NCBI RefSeq assembly: GCF_013364235.1 | Contig: NZ_CP054919.1 | Coordinates: 1,739,309 to 1,796,738 of the forward strand | Source of the DNA: Kitasatospora sp. NA04385 | GTDB taxonomy: Bacteria; Actinomycetota; Actinomycetes; Streptomycetales; Streptomycetaceae | Direction of reading: 5' to 3' | DNA: 57,430 nucleotides | Shown: one piece after another, positions 37,155 to 44,868 of the stretch | Layout of the letters: each line of letters opens with the position of its first letter | Position numbering within the stretch: position 1 is the first letter of the stretch | Translations under genes and position numbers: made by a program | The notes under the pieces: generated by a model | Told to the model about the DNA's origin: nothing | The model's database searches: none | What the model saw: the letters and a program-made list of their open reading frames with translations, nothing else

Positions 37155-38440
37155 CAGCGGCCGCCCGCCGCGACGGTGGCCAGGCCGTGGCGCTCCAGCA
37201 GGTCGCCGGTGATGTCGCGGGCCCGGTGGGCGAGCACGCTGATCAGCGAGTCGGCGATGCCGTGGGTGGCCTCGTTGACGCCCTGCAGGTACAGCGCGGC
37301 GTCGGTGCCGGCGCCCAGGTCGACCCGGTAGTCGCGGCTGACGGTGACCTCGGGCAGCCCGGCCTTCTCGGTCAGCTCCCGGACCAGGGCCGGCATCCGG
37401 CCGTCGTAGCCGGTGCCGAGCAGGACCAAGTCGCAGCGCTGCTCGGTGACCTTGCCGGTGCGCCGGTCGCGCAGGTCGAGGACGACCTCGCCGTCCTCCT
37501 CGCGGGCGGCGAGCACCTCGGTCATCGGGCGGACCTCGGCCCGGCCGGTGCCGATCATCTTCTCCCGGTAGAGCAGCATGTAGAGCTCGTCGAGGAACGG
37601 CGGGGCGAGCGCCGCGTAGTTGGTGAACCGCATCTCGTCGAGCAGCTGGGCGCGGGTCTCGGCGGGGGCGTCGAAGAACTCGTCGACGAAGGACGGGTAG
37701 AACAGCTCGTTGACGAACTTGCTGGTCTGGTAGTTCTGCAGGCCGATCGAGCGGACCAGCATGGTGACGGTGGAGTTCGGCAGGTTCTCGTACAGCGCCA
37801 TGAACATCTCGGCGGCGCTCTGCGCGCCGCCGATCACCACGGTGCGCAGCGGGGCGTCCTTGTCGACGGCGTTGATCCGGCTGCGGAAGCGGGCGCTGTG
37901 GATGACCTTCTCGGCGGGCAGGTCGGCGAAGACCGCGGGGATGTGCATGTCGCGGCCGGCGCCGACGACCAGGTCGCGGCAGCGGATGGTGTCGCCGTCG
38001 GCGAGGGTGACCTGCCAGCCGGCCAGCTTGCCGTCGGCGTCGTGCCTCGGTTCGGCGGAGACGACCTTGGCGTCGTAGCGGATGCGCACCTTCTCCAGCG
38101 AGCGGGCCACCCACTGGAGGTAGTCGGAGAACTCCCAGCGGTGCGGGTGGAAGGTGCCCAGGTTGATGAACTGGTCCAGCCGGTCGTGCTGGTGCAGGAA
38201 GTTGAGGAACGAGAAGCGGCTGCGCGGGTCGCGCAGGGTCACCAGGTCCTTCAGGAAGGAGACCTGGCTGCGGGCCCAGGGCATCAGCAGGTCGCGCTGC
38301 CACTTGATGTCCGGGGCCTGTTCCAGCAGCAGGGTGCGCTCGGCCAGTTCGGCCGATCCGCTCTCCTCGATCGCGGCGGCGAGGGCCAGGTTCGCCGGTC
38401 CGGCGCCGATCGCCAGTACGCCCACCTCTAGGTCAGCCAC
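37154..38440 (-). CDS. L-lysine N6-monooxygenase (IucD/SidA-type FAD/NADPH hydroxylase)
   Basis: The 428-residue N-hydroxylating monooxygenase has the FAD motif IGAGPANLALA (residues 11-21), the NADPH motif VVIGGAQSAAEMF (about 201-213) and the C-terminal LLGTGYDGRMP. The family hydroxylates lysine or ornithine side-chain amines; the coupled genes favour lysine to N6-hydroxylysine. It is the first gene of the cluster. The GTG at 38440 has a GAGGGGG site five bases upstream, although the frame is open far beyond. A siderophore role is possible for this family alone, but no siderophore synthetase is nearby. The MetRS-like and DAO-like genes that overlap downstream argue for hydrazine formation. 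Confidence 0.9.
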   Translation of the reverse strand: MADLEVGVLAIGAGPANLALAAAIEESGSAELAERTLLLEQAPDIKWQRDLLMPWARSQVSFLKDLVTLRDPRSRFSFLNFLHQHDRLDQFINLGTFHPHRWEFSDYLQWVARSLEKVRIRYDAKVVSAEPRHDADGKLAGWQVTLADGDTIRCRDLVVGAGRDMHIPAVFADLPAEKVIHSARFRSRINAVDKDAPLRTVVIGGAQSAAEMFMALYENLPNSTVTMLVRSIGLQNYQTSKFVNELFYPSFVDEFFDAPAETRAQLLDEMRFTNYAALAPPFLDELYMLLYREKMIGTGRAEVRPMTEVLAAREEDGEVVLDLRDRRTGKVTEQRCDLVLLGTGYDGRMPALVRELTEKAGLPEVTVSRDYRVDLGAGTDAALYLQGVNEATHGIADSLISVLAHRARDITGDLLERHGLATVAAGGR

Positions 38441-38497
38441 ACTTTCCCCCTCGGGAACTCGGTTTGCTCCAGGGCCGGTTGTCGCGGCGCCGACACG

Positions 38498-38563
38498 CTG
38501 TCGTCGCGCTGTCGTCGCGCTGTTGTCGCGTCCTCGTCGCATCTTCGTCGCGTCCACGTCGCG
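38498..38563. repeat. Six 11-nt tandem repeats in the promoter region of the N-hydroxylase gene
   Basis: Six head-to-tail units of CTGTCGTCGCG and variants (TCCTCGTCGCA, TCTTCGTCGCG, TCCACGTCGCG) occupy 38498-38563, 58 bases upstream of the cluster's first start codon. All share the core GTCGC. A possible -10 element for the leftward operon, TAGATT on the minus strand, lies just beyond at 38571-38576, which would place the array in the 5' untranslated leader. Confidence 0.75.
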
Positions 38564-38643
38564 TCGAGGAATCTAGGAAGCCGGGGTTCCCGGCAGGTAG
38601 GGCGGGCTTCCCGGCGGCGGGGGAAATTCCGGACGGGAACGGC

Positions 38644-38677
38644 GAAGGGCCCCGGGGGAGGTTCCCCGGGGCCCTTC
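38644..38677 (-). terminator. Terminator of the secreted propeller-like gene
   Basis: A perfect 14-bp stem (arms GAAGGGCCCCGGGG and CCCCGGGGCCCTTC) with a six-base loop begins 18 bases past the stop of the gene at 38696. It marks the upstream border of the hydrazine-type cluster. Confidence 0.85.
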
Positions 38678-38695
38678 CGGTGCTTCCTGCGGCGG

Positions 38696-40102
38696 CTACT
38701 TCCTGGTGATCCGCAGCACCCCGGTCTCGGTGCCCTGGTAGAGGGTGCCGTTGGGCGCGGTGGTGCCGGTCATCTGGAGCGGGTTGTAGAGCAGCCCGAT
38801 GCCGAAGGCGGTGCCGGCGACCTTGGCGCCGGTGGCCGGGTCGATCACGGCGTGCGCGTAGGTGGCGAAGGTCTGGGCGCCGATCGAGTCGGTGGGGCCG
38901 CTGACGGTGACGGTGTAGATCAGGTTGTCGCCGAGCGAGAGCCGGGGCAGCGCGGCCGACTTGACGTCGCTCTCCCACACGGTGGTGCAGCCGGTGCCGC
39001 TCGCGTTCAGGTCGACCCGGGCCAGGCCGCCCTGGTAGGAGGCCGAGGACGGGACGCTGGCGGGCGCGCCCTCGGGCAGCGCCGGGTACGGGTAGCCGTA
39101 GGTGTTGGTGACGAAGACGCTGCGGCCGGAGGCGATCACCGCGTCCTCGGTGCCGCTGGCCGCCCACTTGGTGAGCACCGGCGTGGTGCAGACCGGGGAC
39201 GGGCCGGCGTCGACCTTGTAGACCAGCAGGTTCTCGTGCGGTGCGGCGTTGTCGGTGATGGTGACGTACTCGGTGCCGTCGCCGGGTCCGAAGAAGCTGG
39301 GCGTGGCGCCGGTGCCCCAGCTGAGCTGGCCGGGCTTGCGGCCGGGGCCGCGGTCGTAGGGGGCGCGCCACTGCACGGTGGGCGTGCCGTCGGCGCTCTG
39401 GCCGAGCAGGTAGAGGGCGTGGTCGGTGGCGACGGCGGTGTGGCCGGGGACGGTGGAGATGCTGTTGGCGACGCCCTCGCCGGTGGCCAGGGTGCGCACC
39501 GCGCCGGTGGCGGTGTCGGCGGTGCCGATCACGCCGCCGCCGGTGGCGAACCACACCTTGCCGTCCCAGCCGGGGCTGAGGCCGACGATGTTGTCGCCGG
39601 AGGGCACGGCCCCGGCCAGCGGGGTGCTCTGGTCGACCGTCAGCTGCCAGCCGCCGGTGCCGGTGCGGTGGTGGCCGATCCGCAGCAGGTTGTCGTTGCC
39701 GTCGACGCCCACCAGCCGGTCGTCCTGGTCCAGGTAGGCGTACACGCCGCCGAACAGCGCGCCCTTGGGGAGCTCCAGCGAGGCCAGGTCGTTGCCGTTG
39801 GCGGGGTCGAGCAGGTGCACGGTCGGGGTCTGGCCGAAGATCGTGGTGCACAGCGCGACCGGGTAGCCGTCCCGCCCGACGGTGACGGTGGGGCAGGCCG
39901 AGGCGAGCGCGGTGCGGCTCCAGTTGACGGCGCCGGTGCCGGGCCCGGCGTACGGGGTGGTGTCGCTGGAGGCGGAGTCGCCGTGCATCCCGGCGTTGCC
40001 GTTCGGGGCGGTGGCCGGGTTCTGCGGGGGTAGCGGCCCGAAGGCGGTGGCGGCGAGCGCCGCGGCCAGGGCGAGGGCGGGGAGCAGCAGTCGGGTGCGC
40101 AT
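38696..40102 (-). CDS. Secreted beta-propeller-like protein of unknown function
   Basis: The 468-residue protein starts with a clear signal peptide (MRTRLLLPALALAAALAATA) and continues as a beta-rich protein. It has repeated GWDGKVWFATGGGVIGTAD, GTEYVTITDNAAPHENL and ANGTLYQGTETGVLRI-type blades, suggesting a six- to eight-bladed propeller. Paired cysteines (SACPTV, ALCTTI, PVCTTP, TGCTTV) could form disulfides outside the cell. I choose the ATG at 40102, with AGGA seven bases upstream and the signal peptide directly following. A probable leader peptide and two hairpins lie upstream. I do not recognise an enzyme family, and ligand or cargo is unknown. Confidence 0.8.
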   Translation of the reverse strand: MRTRLLLPALALAAALAATAFGPLPPQNPATAPNGNAGMHGDSASSDTTPYAGPGTGAVNWSRTALASACPTVTVGRDGYPVALCTTIFGQTPTVHLLDPANGNDLASLELPKGALFGGVYAYLDQDDRLVGVDGNDNLLRIGHHRTGTGGWQLTVDQSTPLAGAVPSGDNIVGLSPGWDGKVWFATGGGVIGTADTATGAVRTLATGEGVANSISTVPGHTAVATDHALYLLGQSADGTPTVQWRAPYDRGPGRKPGQLSWGTGATPSFFGPGDGTEYVTITDNAAPHENLLVYKVDAGPSPVCTTPVLTKWAASGTEDAVIASGRSVFVTNTYGYPYPALPEGAPASVPSSASYQGGLARVDLNASGTGCTTVWESDVKSAALPRLSLGDNLIYTVTVSGPTDSIGAQTFATYAHAVIDPATGAKVAGTAFGIGLLYNPLQMTGTTAPNGTLYQGTETGVLRITRK

Positions 40103-40196
40103 GGCGAGTCCTGTTCCGGAGTCGGAGGCGTTCCGCCGGGAGCGGAAGGAAAGGACGCCGAACGGACACCACGGCACCGGGGACGGGAAGGCGCGA

Positions 40197-40228
40197 AGGG
40201 CCGCTCGGCGGAGTGCGTGAGCGGCCCT
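40197..40228 (-). promoter_or_regulatory. Second hairpin of a putative attenuator
   Basis: A 10-bp stem, AGGGCCGCTC with GAGCGGCCCT, with a 12-base loop lies between the leader peptide and the secreted-protein gene. It could be the intrinsic-type stop of an attenuator or, alternatively, the terminator of the DUF4132 gene further upstream. Confidence 0.45.
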
Positions 40229-40250
40229 CTACGGGAGGGAAGGGGTGCGG

Positions 40251-40270
40251 GCCGCGTCAGCCGACGCGGC
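40251..40270 (-). promoter_or_regulatory. Hairpin overlapping the leader peptide stop codon
   Basis: A perfect 8-bp stem GCCGCGTC/GACGCGGC with the loop AGCC overlaps the end of the leader reading frame and lies directly after its Cys codon. A ribosome stalled at that codon would prevent this stem from forming. Confidence 0.5.
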
Positions 40271-40331
40271 GACAACCCGTCGTGGTGGCACGGCCATGGT
40301 CGACATGGCGGCGGCTCACCAGCAGGGTCAT
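40257..40331 (-). CDS. Probable leader peptide of the cysteine-responsive type
   Basis: A 24-codon frame encodes MTLLVSRRHVDHGRATTTGC followed by RRVG. The SRRHVD block followed by a late cysteine is the hallmark of the short leader peptides seen ahead of sulfur-metabolism and other genes in streptomycetes, where stalling at the cysteine codon senses Cys-tRNA. The codon order is ATG ACC CTG CTG GTG, ending GGC TGA. It lies 155 bases upstream of the secreted propeller-like gene on the same strand, with two hairpins between. An AGGG lies eight bases before the ATG and a TAGGGT sequence at the same place could serve as a -10. The regulatory role is inference. Confidence 0.6.
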   Translation of the reverse strand: MTLLVSRRHVDHGRATTTGCRRVG

Positions 40332-40435
40332 GCCAGGAACCCTAGCGGCCGCGCACCGCCCGCCGCTGCCCCCTTCTCACCCTTCGGACGGCCGGGCCGA
40401 CCCGGCGCCACCACCGGCCGGAACCCGGTCGGCGA

Positions 40436-43400
40436 TCAGTCTGCGGTCAACTCCTCCAGGTCGGCGAGGAGTTCGGAGGCGATGACCGGTTCGAGGTCGC
40501 CGAGGAGCTCGCGGTACTCACGGCTGTTCGGCCAGTAGCGCTCCAGCGCGCCGTCCAACCAGACCGCCTCGAGGGTCTGTTCGTCGTACTCGTTGGGGGT
40601 GCCGACCGCGATGCCCGGCCGGATCTCGACCACCAGGTGGCTGCCGTTCGGGAGCGGCCGGTGGAACCACCACTCCAGGCCCGCGTCCTGCGGTTCGCCG
40701 CGCCGCCAGCCGCGCTTGGTCAGCCCGAGTATCCGGCCCACCGGGACGGTGTGCTGCTCGAACCGGTGCAGCCGGTGCCCGGCGGCCTCCTCGTCGGTCA
40801 GCACGGCCACCGGACGGCCCAGTTGGCGGAAGGGCTGGAGGATCTCGTAGTCCGCGAAGAGCTCCGCCCAGGCGGCCAGGTCGGCGGGCGCCAGGTGCAG
40901 CGGATGGACGAGTCGGACGACGGCGTCCGCGGGAAGGGCGAAGGGCTCGTCGTGGACGTCGGCGAAGCTGCGGTCCTCGGCGACCCGGAAGGCGGCGCCA
41001 CCCGCCGTCCAGACCAGGCGGCGCACCAGGTGCCCGAGCAGCGGGTGGGCGACCAGCAGGTCGGTGAACTCGCCCGCGCTCCACGTCCGTTGGGCGACCA
41101 TCGCGGCCTCCAGCCGGGCGGTCTGGTCGGCGACCAGGGTGCGGGCGTCCTTCTTCAGCGCGGCGAAGCGCTTGCGCTCGGCGGGGGCGAGTTCCGGGTC
41201 GTCCTTCGCACCCGGCGCGGGCAGGTCCTTGCGCCGCTTGCCGTCGGCGTCCCGCACGTACGGGCGCAGTTCCTGGTCGAAGCCGACGGTGAACGTCCGC
41301 GGGCCGTAGTCGATCACCGTGGTGCCGTCCGGGTCCAGGCCGAGGTCCGGCACCAGGCGGTCGCCGAGCTGTTCGCCCGTCAGGTCGAGCGATTCGGCGA
41401 TCTCGGCGATCTTCTCCTGGGCGCGGGCCTTGAGCGCCTTGAACTTCACCCGTTGGGCGATGCCCTGCAGCTGCATCAGGGCGGCGTCGGTGCCGATCGC
41501 GGCCAGCACGTCCAGGCCCTCCACCGCGCGCTGGTGGGCGTTCTGGCCCGGCCACTCGCACAGCAGCGGTGCCAGTTGCCGGGCGGTGCCGTCGTCGCCG
41601 AACTCGCCGAGCGCGTACAGCGTCCAGCTGTCCGCCCCCGGCATTCCGGCCTGCCGCCACTCCGCCAGCAGCGCCCAGCAGAACGCCCGCACCGTGTCGG
41701 TCCGCAGCTCGGGTGCGATCAGCGCCAGGCCCGGGTACGGGTCGCGCAGCTTCCCCAACTGCAGCACGGTCAGCAGGTTGCGTACCGCCTGCTGCGGCAA
41801 CGTCCCGCCCCCGTCGGCCAGTTGCACCTGCGGCAGCACCTCCGGCCGCAGCCAGGAGGGGAGTTCGGGGAGCTTCAGGGGCAGCGCGGCCGCCAACGGG
41901 TCGGAGTCCAACGCGTCCGCGACCACCGCCGCGACCGGCTCGCCGTACCGCTCCGCCACCGCCGCCGTCAGCACCTCCGCCCCCTGCCGGAGGGCCACCA
42001 GCCGCAGCGCGTGCTCCGCGGCCTGCCGGGCCTTCCCGGCCTTGCCGACCGCCGCCGGAACCAGCAGCAGCGCCCCCGCCACGCCGTGCCGTTCGAACCA
42101 CGAACGGGCCACCGGCTGAACGGACTTGAGCCGCAACAGGGCGTCCGCCATGACGCCCGCGGCGACCGCGCCCCGCACCGGCAGCAGCACGGGTGCGACC
42201 TGGGACGGAGAGGCCACGGCCGCGCCGAGCACCAGCCGCAGCGCGGCCGTGCCGAACCTGGCCAGCACCGGCGCCAGTTGCTCACCGCAGGACGCCATCT
42301 CGCTCGGGTCCCAGGACTCCAGGTACGGCGCCATCAGTTCCACCGGAGCGATCGCCAGCAGCCGGCAGCACTGGCCGGTCCAGGCGTTCTCCTCGGCCCT
42401 CCGCACCTTCTCCGCCCAGTCGATGTCCACCGAGTAGTCCCAGGAGCGGTAGGGGGTGGCCGCGAATGCCGCCGACTCGCCCTCCTGCCAGAGCAGTTGA
42501 GTCTCCTGGTCGGCCGGTACGCCGGTCAGCACCCGCGGCTTGCGGACGGTGCGCCGGTGCGTCCACGGCGGGTCGACCAGCAGCGCGGGCAGCCGCTCCG
42601 GCGCGGCCTCCGGCAGGGGTTCCCGCGCTCCCTCCAGGCCCCGCACGTAGGCGGCGCTCTCCTCGTCCAGGGTCGGCAGGATCTCCGGCAGCCGCGAACG
42701 CAGCACCGCCACCTGCCGGTTGAGCAGGTGCCGGACCATCCCCGCATCGGAGCCGCCGCGCCGCGCCGCCGCCGAGAGGACCCGCACCGCCCGCACCGGG
42801 AAGCGCTCCACCATCGCCAGCAGCACCGGCCGGACGGTCTTCGAGGCGATCCGGTCGACCAGCTCGGCCATCGCCGCGTCGGTCGGGAACTCCGCCACGT
42901 ACTCGGCGTACTCGCGCACCCGGTCGCCTTCGCTCCCGTAGTGCCCCAGCACCTCCGCCACCAGCGGCACCGCGGCCGGCCCCACCCCGTCGGCGAGGGT
43001 GGCCACCAACCGGGGCGTCCAGTGCAGCCACGGCCCGCGCGTCGCCGCGTCGAGCCGCCGGGCCTGATCGGCGCTGCCGACCGCGGGCAGCAGCAGTTCG
43101 CGCAGCAGGCCGGTCGTCGCGCGTGCGTGCCCGGACAGCTCGGCCAGGCACTCCTCCACCCACTCCACCCGCTCCGGCAGCAGGAACGCGGTGGCCGCCC
43201 GGCGCACCGGGGTGTCCCTCAGTTCGGCCAACTCCGCTACCACGGACGCGTACTCGGCCTCCGGCGCGGCGGCCAGCGCCAGGCGGGCGGCCGCCAGCAC
43301 CCGGAGGTCGGGCTCCGTGTGGGGAGCGTACGGGGAGTCCAGGTCGCGGACGGTCACCCTGGCCCGCTGCCCGTAGGGCGCCTGCAGGTGGGAGGTGTCC

Positions 43401-43939
43401 ACCTCCAGGGACGCCAGGGCGGCCCGCACCGCGAAGCTCAGGCCGAAGCGCGCCGTCCAGCCCGCGAACGCCCGCTCCTCCCAGTCGGCGACCTCCCGCT
43501 CCCGGACCATCGCGGTGACCGTCACCAGCCCCACCGGGTCCGGCGCCCCGGCCCGGTACGCCCGGACGGCGGCCACCACGCCGGGGTCGGACCCCGGGGC
43601 GGTCAGCACCTGCTCGATCGCCCGGTGCGGCCGGGTCATGTGGAGGTCCTCCGCCTCGACCACCGCCGCCACGTCCACCACCGGCCACCAGGCGGGCAGC
43701 GGCACCGGCACCCCGCCCCGGCGGCGCGGCAGCACGTGCTCGCGCCACGCCTCGGGCAGCACGAACGCGTCCTCGTCCGGGAACCCGGCGGGCGGGACGG
43801 ACGCGTCGGCCGCTGCGGGCGCAGCGGCGGGCACGCCGGCGTCGGGGAACTCCTCGGCCTGGAGCCGCAGCTCGGCGCCGTCGACCCCGGCCTCACAGAA
43901 CTTCGCGGACCCGCCGCCGACCAGCTCCCAGCGCTGCAC
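40436..43939 (-). CDS. Large DUF4132-domain protein with degenerate WGR-like N-terminus
   Basis: This 1167-residue cytosolic protein belongs to the MolR/DUF4132 type. Helical HEAT-like repeats fill the centre (for example QAAEHALRLVALRQGAEVLT and LDVLAAIGTDAALMQLQGI), and the C-terminal DUF4132 region runs from LDPDGTTVIDYGPRTFTVGFD to WFHRPLPNGSHLVVEI. The N-terminus VQRWELVGGGSAKFCEAGVDG looks like the first strands of a WGR domain, but the following WGR core is missing and replaced by an Ala/Pro linker. Start GTG at 43939 has GGAGG five bases upstream. The DUF's function is not established. The gene stands alone between a TPR gene and the leader region. Confidence 0.8.
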   Translation of the reverse strand: MQRWELVGGGSAKFCEAGVDGAELRLQAEEFPDAGVPAAAPAAADASVPPAGFPDEDAFVLPEAWREHVLPRRRGGVPVPLPAWWPVVDVAAVVEAEDLHMTRPHRAIEQVLTAPGSDPGVVAAVRAYRAGAPDPVGLVTVTAMVREREVADWEERAFAGWTARFGLSFAVRAALASLEVDTSHLQAPYGQRARVTVRDLDSPYAPHTEPDLRVLAAARLALAAAPEAEYASVVAELAELRDTPVRRAATAFLLPERVEWVEECLAELSGHARATTGLLRELLLPAVGSADQARRLDAATRGPWLHWTPRLVATLADGVGPAAVPLVAEVLGHYGSEGDRVREYAEYVAEFPTDAAMAELVDRIASKTVRPVLLAMVERFPVRAVRVLSAAARRGGSDAGMVRHLLNRQVAVLRSRLPEILPTLDEESAAYVRGLEGAREPLPEAAPERLPALLVDPPWTHRRTVRKPRVLTGVPADQETQLLWQEGESAAFAATPYRSWDYSVDIDWAEKVRRAEENAWTGQCCRLLAIAPVELMAPYLESWDPSEMASCGEQLAPVLARFGTAALRLVLGAAVASPSQVAPVLLPVRGAVAAGVMADALLRLKSVQPVARSWFERHGVAGALLLVPAAVGKAGKARQAAEHALRLVALRQGAEVLTAAVAERYGEPVAAVVADALDSDPLAAALPLKLPELPSWLRPEVLPQVQLADGGGTLPQQAVRNLLTVLQLGKLRDPYPGLALIAPELRTDTVRAFCWALLAEWRQAGMPGADSWTLYALGEFGDDGTARQLAPLLCEWPGQNAHQRAVEGLDVLAAIGTDAALMQLQGIAQRVKFKALKARAQEKIAEIAESLDLTGEQLGDRLVPDLGLDPDGTTVIDYGPRTFTVGFDQELRPYVRDADGKRRKDLPAPGAKDDPELAPAERKRFAALKKDARTLVADQTARLEAAMVAQRTWSAGEFTDLLVAHPLLGHLVRRLVWTAGGAAFRVAEDRSFADVHDEPFALPADAVVRLVHPLHLAPADLAAWAELFADYEILQPFRQLGRPVAVLTDEEAAGHRLHRFEQHTVPVGRILGLTKRGWRRGEPQDAGLEWWFHRPLPNGSHLVVEIRPGIAVGTPNEYDEQTLEAVWLDGALERYWPNSREYRELLGDLEPVIASELLADLEELTAD

Positions 43940-44051
43940 TCGCCCCTCCAGACCGAGCCGACCGACCACGAACGGCCGACCACCTGGCGGCACCCTAGCG
44001 AGCGGTCCGGACACCCCGGACCGGCGGGCGTTCCGCGGGGACGCCCGGGGG

Positions 44052-44675
44052 TCAGAGCATCCGCTGCGCGGTCGCGGCCTTCGCCAGCAGGGCTTCGGCC
44101 TCGGCGGTGCGGCCCTGGGCGGTGAGCAGGCGGGCCCGGTACTCCATGGCGTAGGCGTCGCCCAGTTCCTCGGCGCGCCGGAAGGCGTGCACGGCCCGGT
44201 CGAGATCGCCGTTGTCGCGGAAGGCGACGCCCAGCGCGGTGATCGGGAAGGCTTCGCCCTGGGCCAGGATCTCCGGCGCCCAGCGGTCCACCGTGGCCGG
44301 GTCGCCGCGTTCCAGGCCCTGCTTGACCAGGCCCAGCATGGCGTCGGGGTCGCCGAGGGCGGCCACCTGCTCCCAGATCACCTGGGCCCGGTTGCCGTCC
44401 CCCGCCGTCTCGTACTGCATGCCGAGGTTGAACCCGGACACCGCGTTCCCGGCCGCCCAGGAGCGCTCCCACAGGTGCATCGCCCCGGCCTGCTCGCCGC
44501 GCAGGTGGAGCTCCGCCGCCAGGTTGCCCATCGCGACGTCGTCCCCGCGCTCCACGTCGGCCAGCAGGGCGACCAGCTCCGCGTCGGACAGCCTGCCGGG
44601 CGCCCCTGACGCTCCGGGCATCGGGCCCGCGTCCTGCCGCTCGCGCCGCTTCCGGCCCGGCCACCGCCACCCCAT
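44052..44675 (-). CDS. TPR/Sel1-like repeat protein
   Basis: The 207-residue protein is a helical repeat protein. After a basic N-terminus (WRWPGRKRRERQ) come about four Sel1/TPR-type helix pairs, for example AMGNLAAELHLRGEQAGAMHLWERSWAAGNA, given here in outline only by its AxxxLAxxxxxxG spacing, and LDRAVHAFRRAEELGDAYAM. Such proteins scaffold other proteins, and no catalytic motif is seen. The ATG at 44675 is preceded by GGGAG eight bases upstream. It lies 112 bases upstream of the DUF4132 gene in the same direction and may be co-transcribed with it. It is divergent from the GH13 gene. Confidence 0.75.
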   Translation of the reverse strand: MGWRWPGRKRRERQDAGPMPGASGAPGRLSDAELVALLADVERGDDVAMGNLAAELHLRGEQAGAMHLWERSWAAGNAVSGFNLGMQYETAGDGNRAQVIWEQVAALGDPDAMLGLVKQGLERGDPATVDRWAPEILAQGEAFPITALGVAFRDNGDLDRAVHAFRRAEELGDAYAMEYRARLLTAQGRTAEAEALLAKAATAQRML

Positions 44676-44803
44676 CGCCACCACTCCCACCTGCGCCCGA
44701 ACTCCACGACCCGGCGATGATGCCAGGCCGCCCGGGACGGCCGCGCACCGGGCCGGTTGGTTCCCCGGGGCCGGGGCGGGGCATGGCTTGGGGGAACACC
44801 GGT

Positions 44804-44843
44804 GTGCGGTCGCGGTGCGGTCGCGGTGCGGTCGCGGTGCGGG
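44804..44843. repeat. 11-nt tandem repeat upstream of the GH13 gene
   Basis: Three exact copies of GTGCGGTCGCG plus a partial fourth lie 26 bases before the GH13 start codon, in the divergent intergenic region. They would sit in the promoter or 5' leader. Confidence 0.8.
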
Positions 44844-44868
44844 CCGGTTCGAGGCGAGAGGGGCCGTG

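Noticed and set aside
37154..38440. Siderophore cluster interpretation of the lysine N-hydroxylase
   Set aside because: No NIS synthetase, NRPS, siderophore uptake gene or iron box was seen in the flanking genes.
40637..44125. 1162-codon plus-strand open frame opposite the DUF4132 gene
   Set aside because: His/Arg/Gln-rich nonsense; the opposite strand encodes recognisable repeats and a DUF4132 region.
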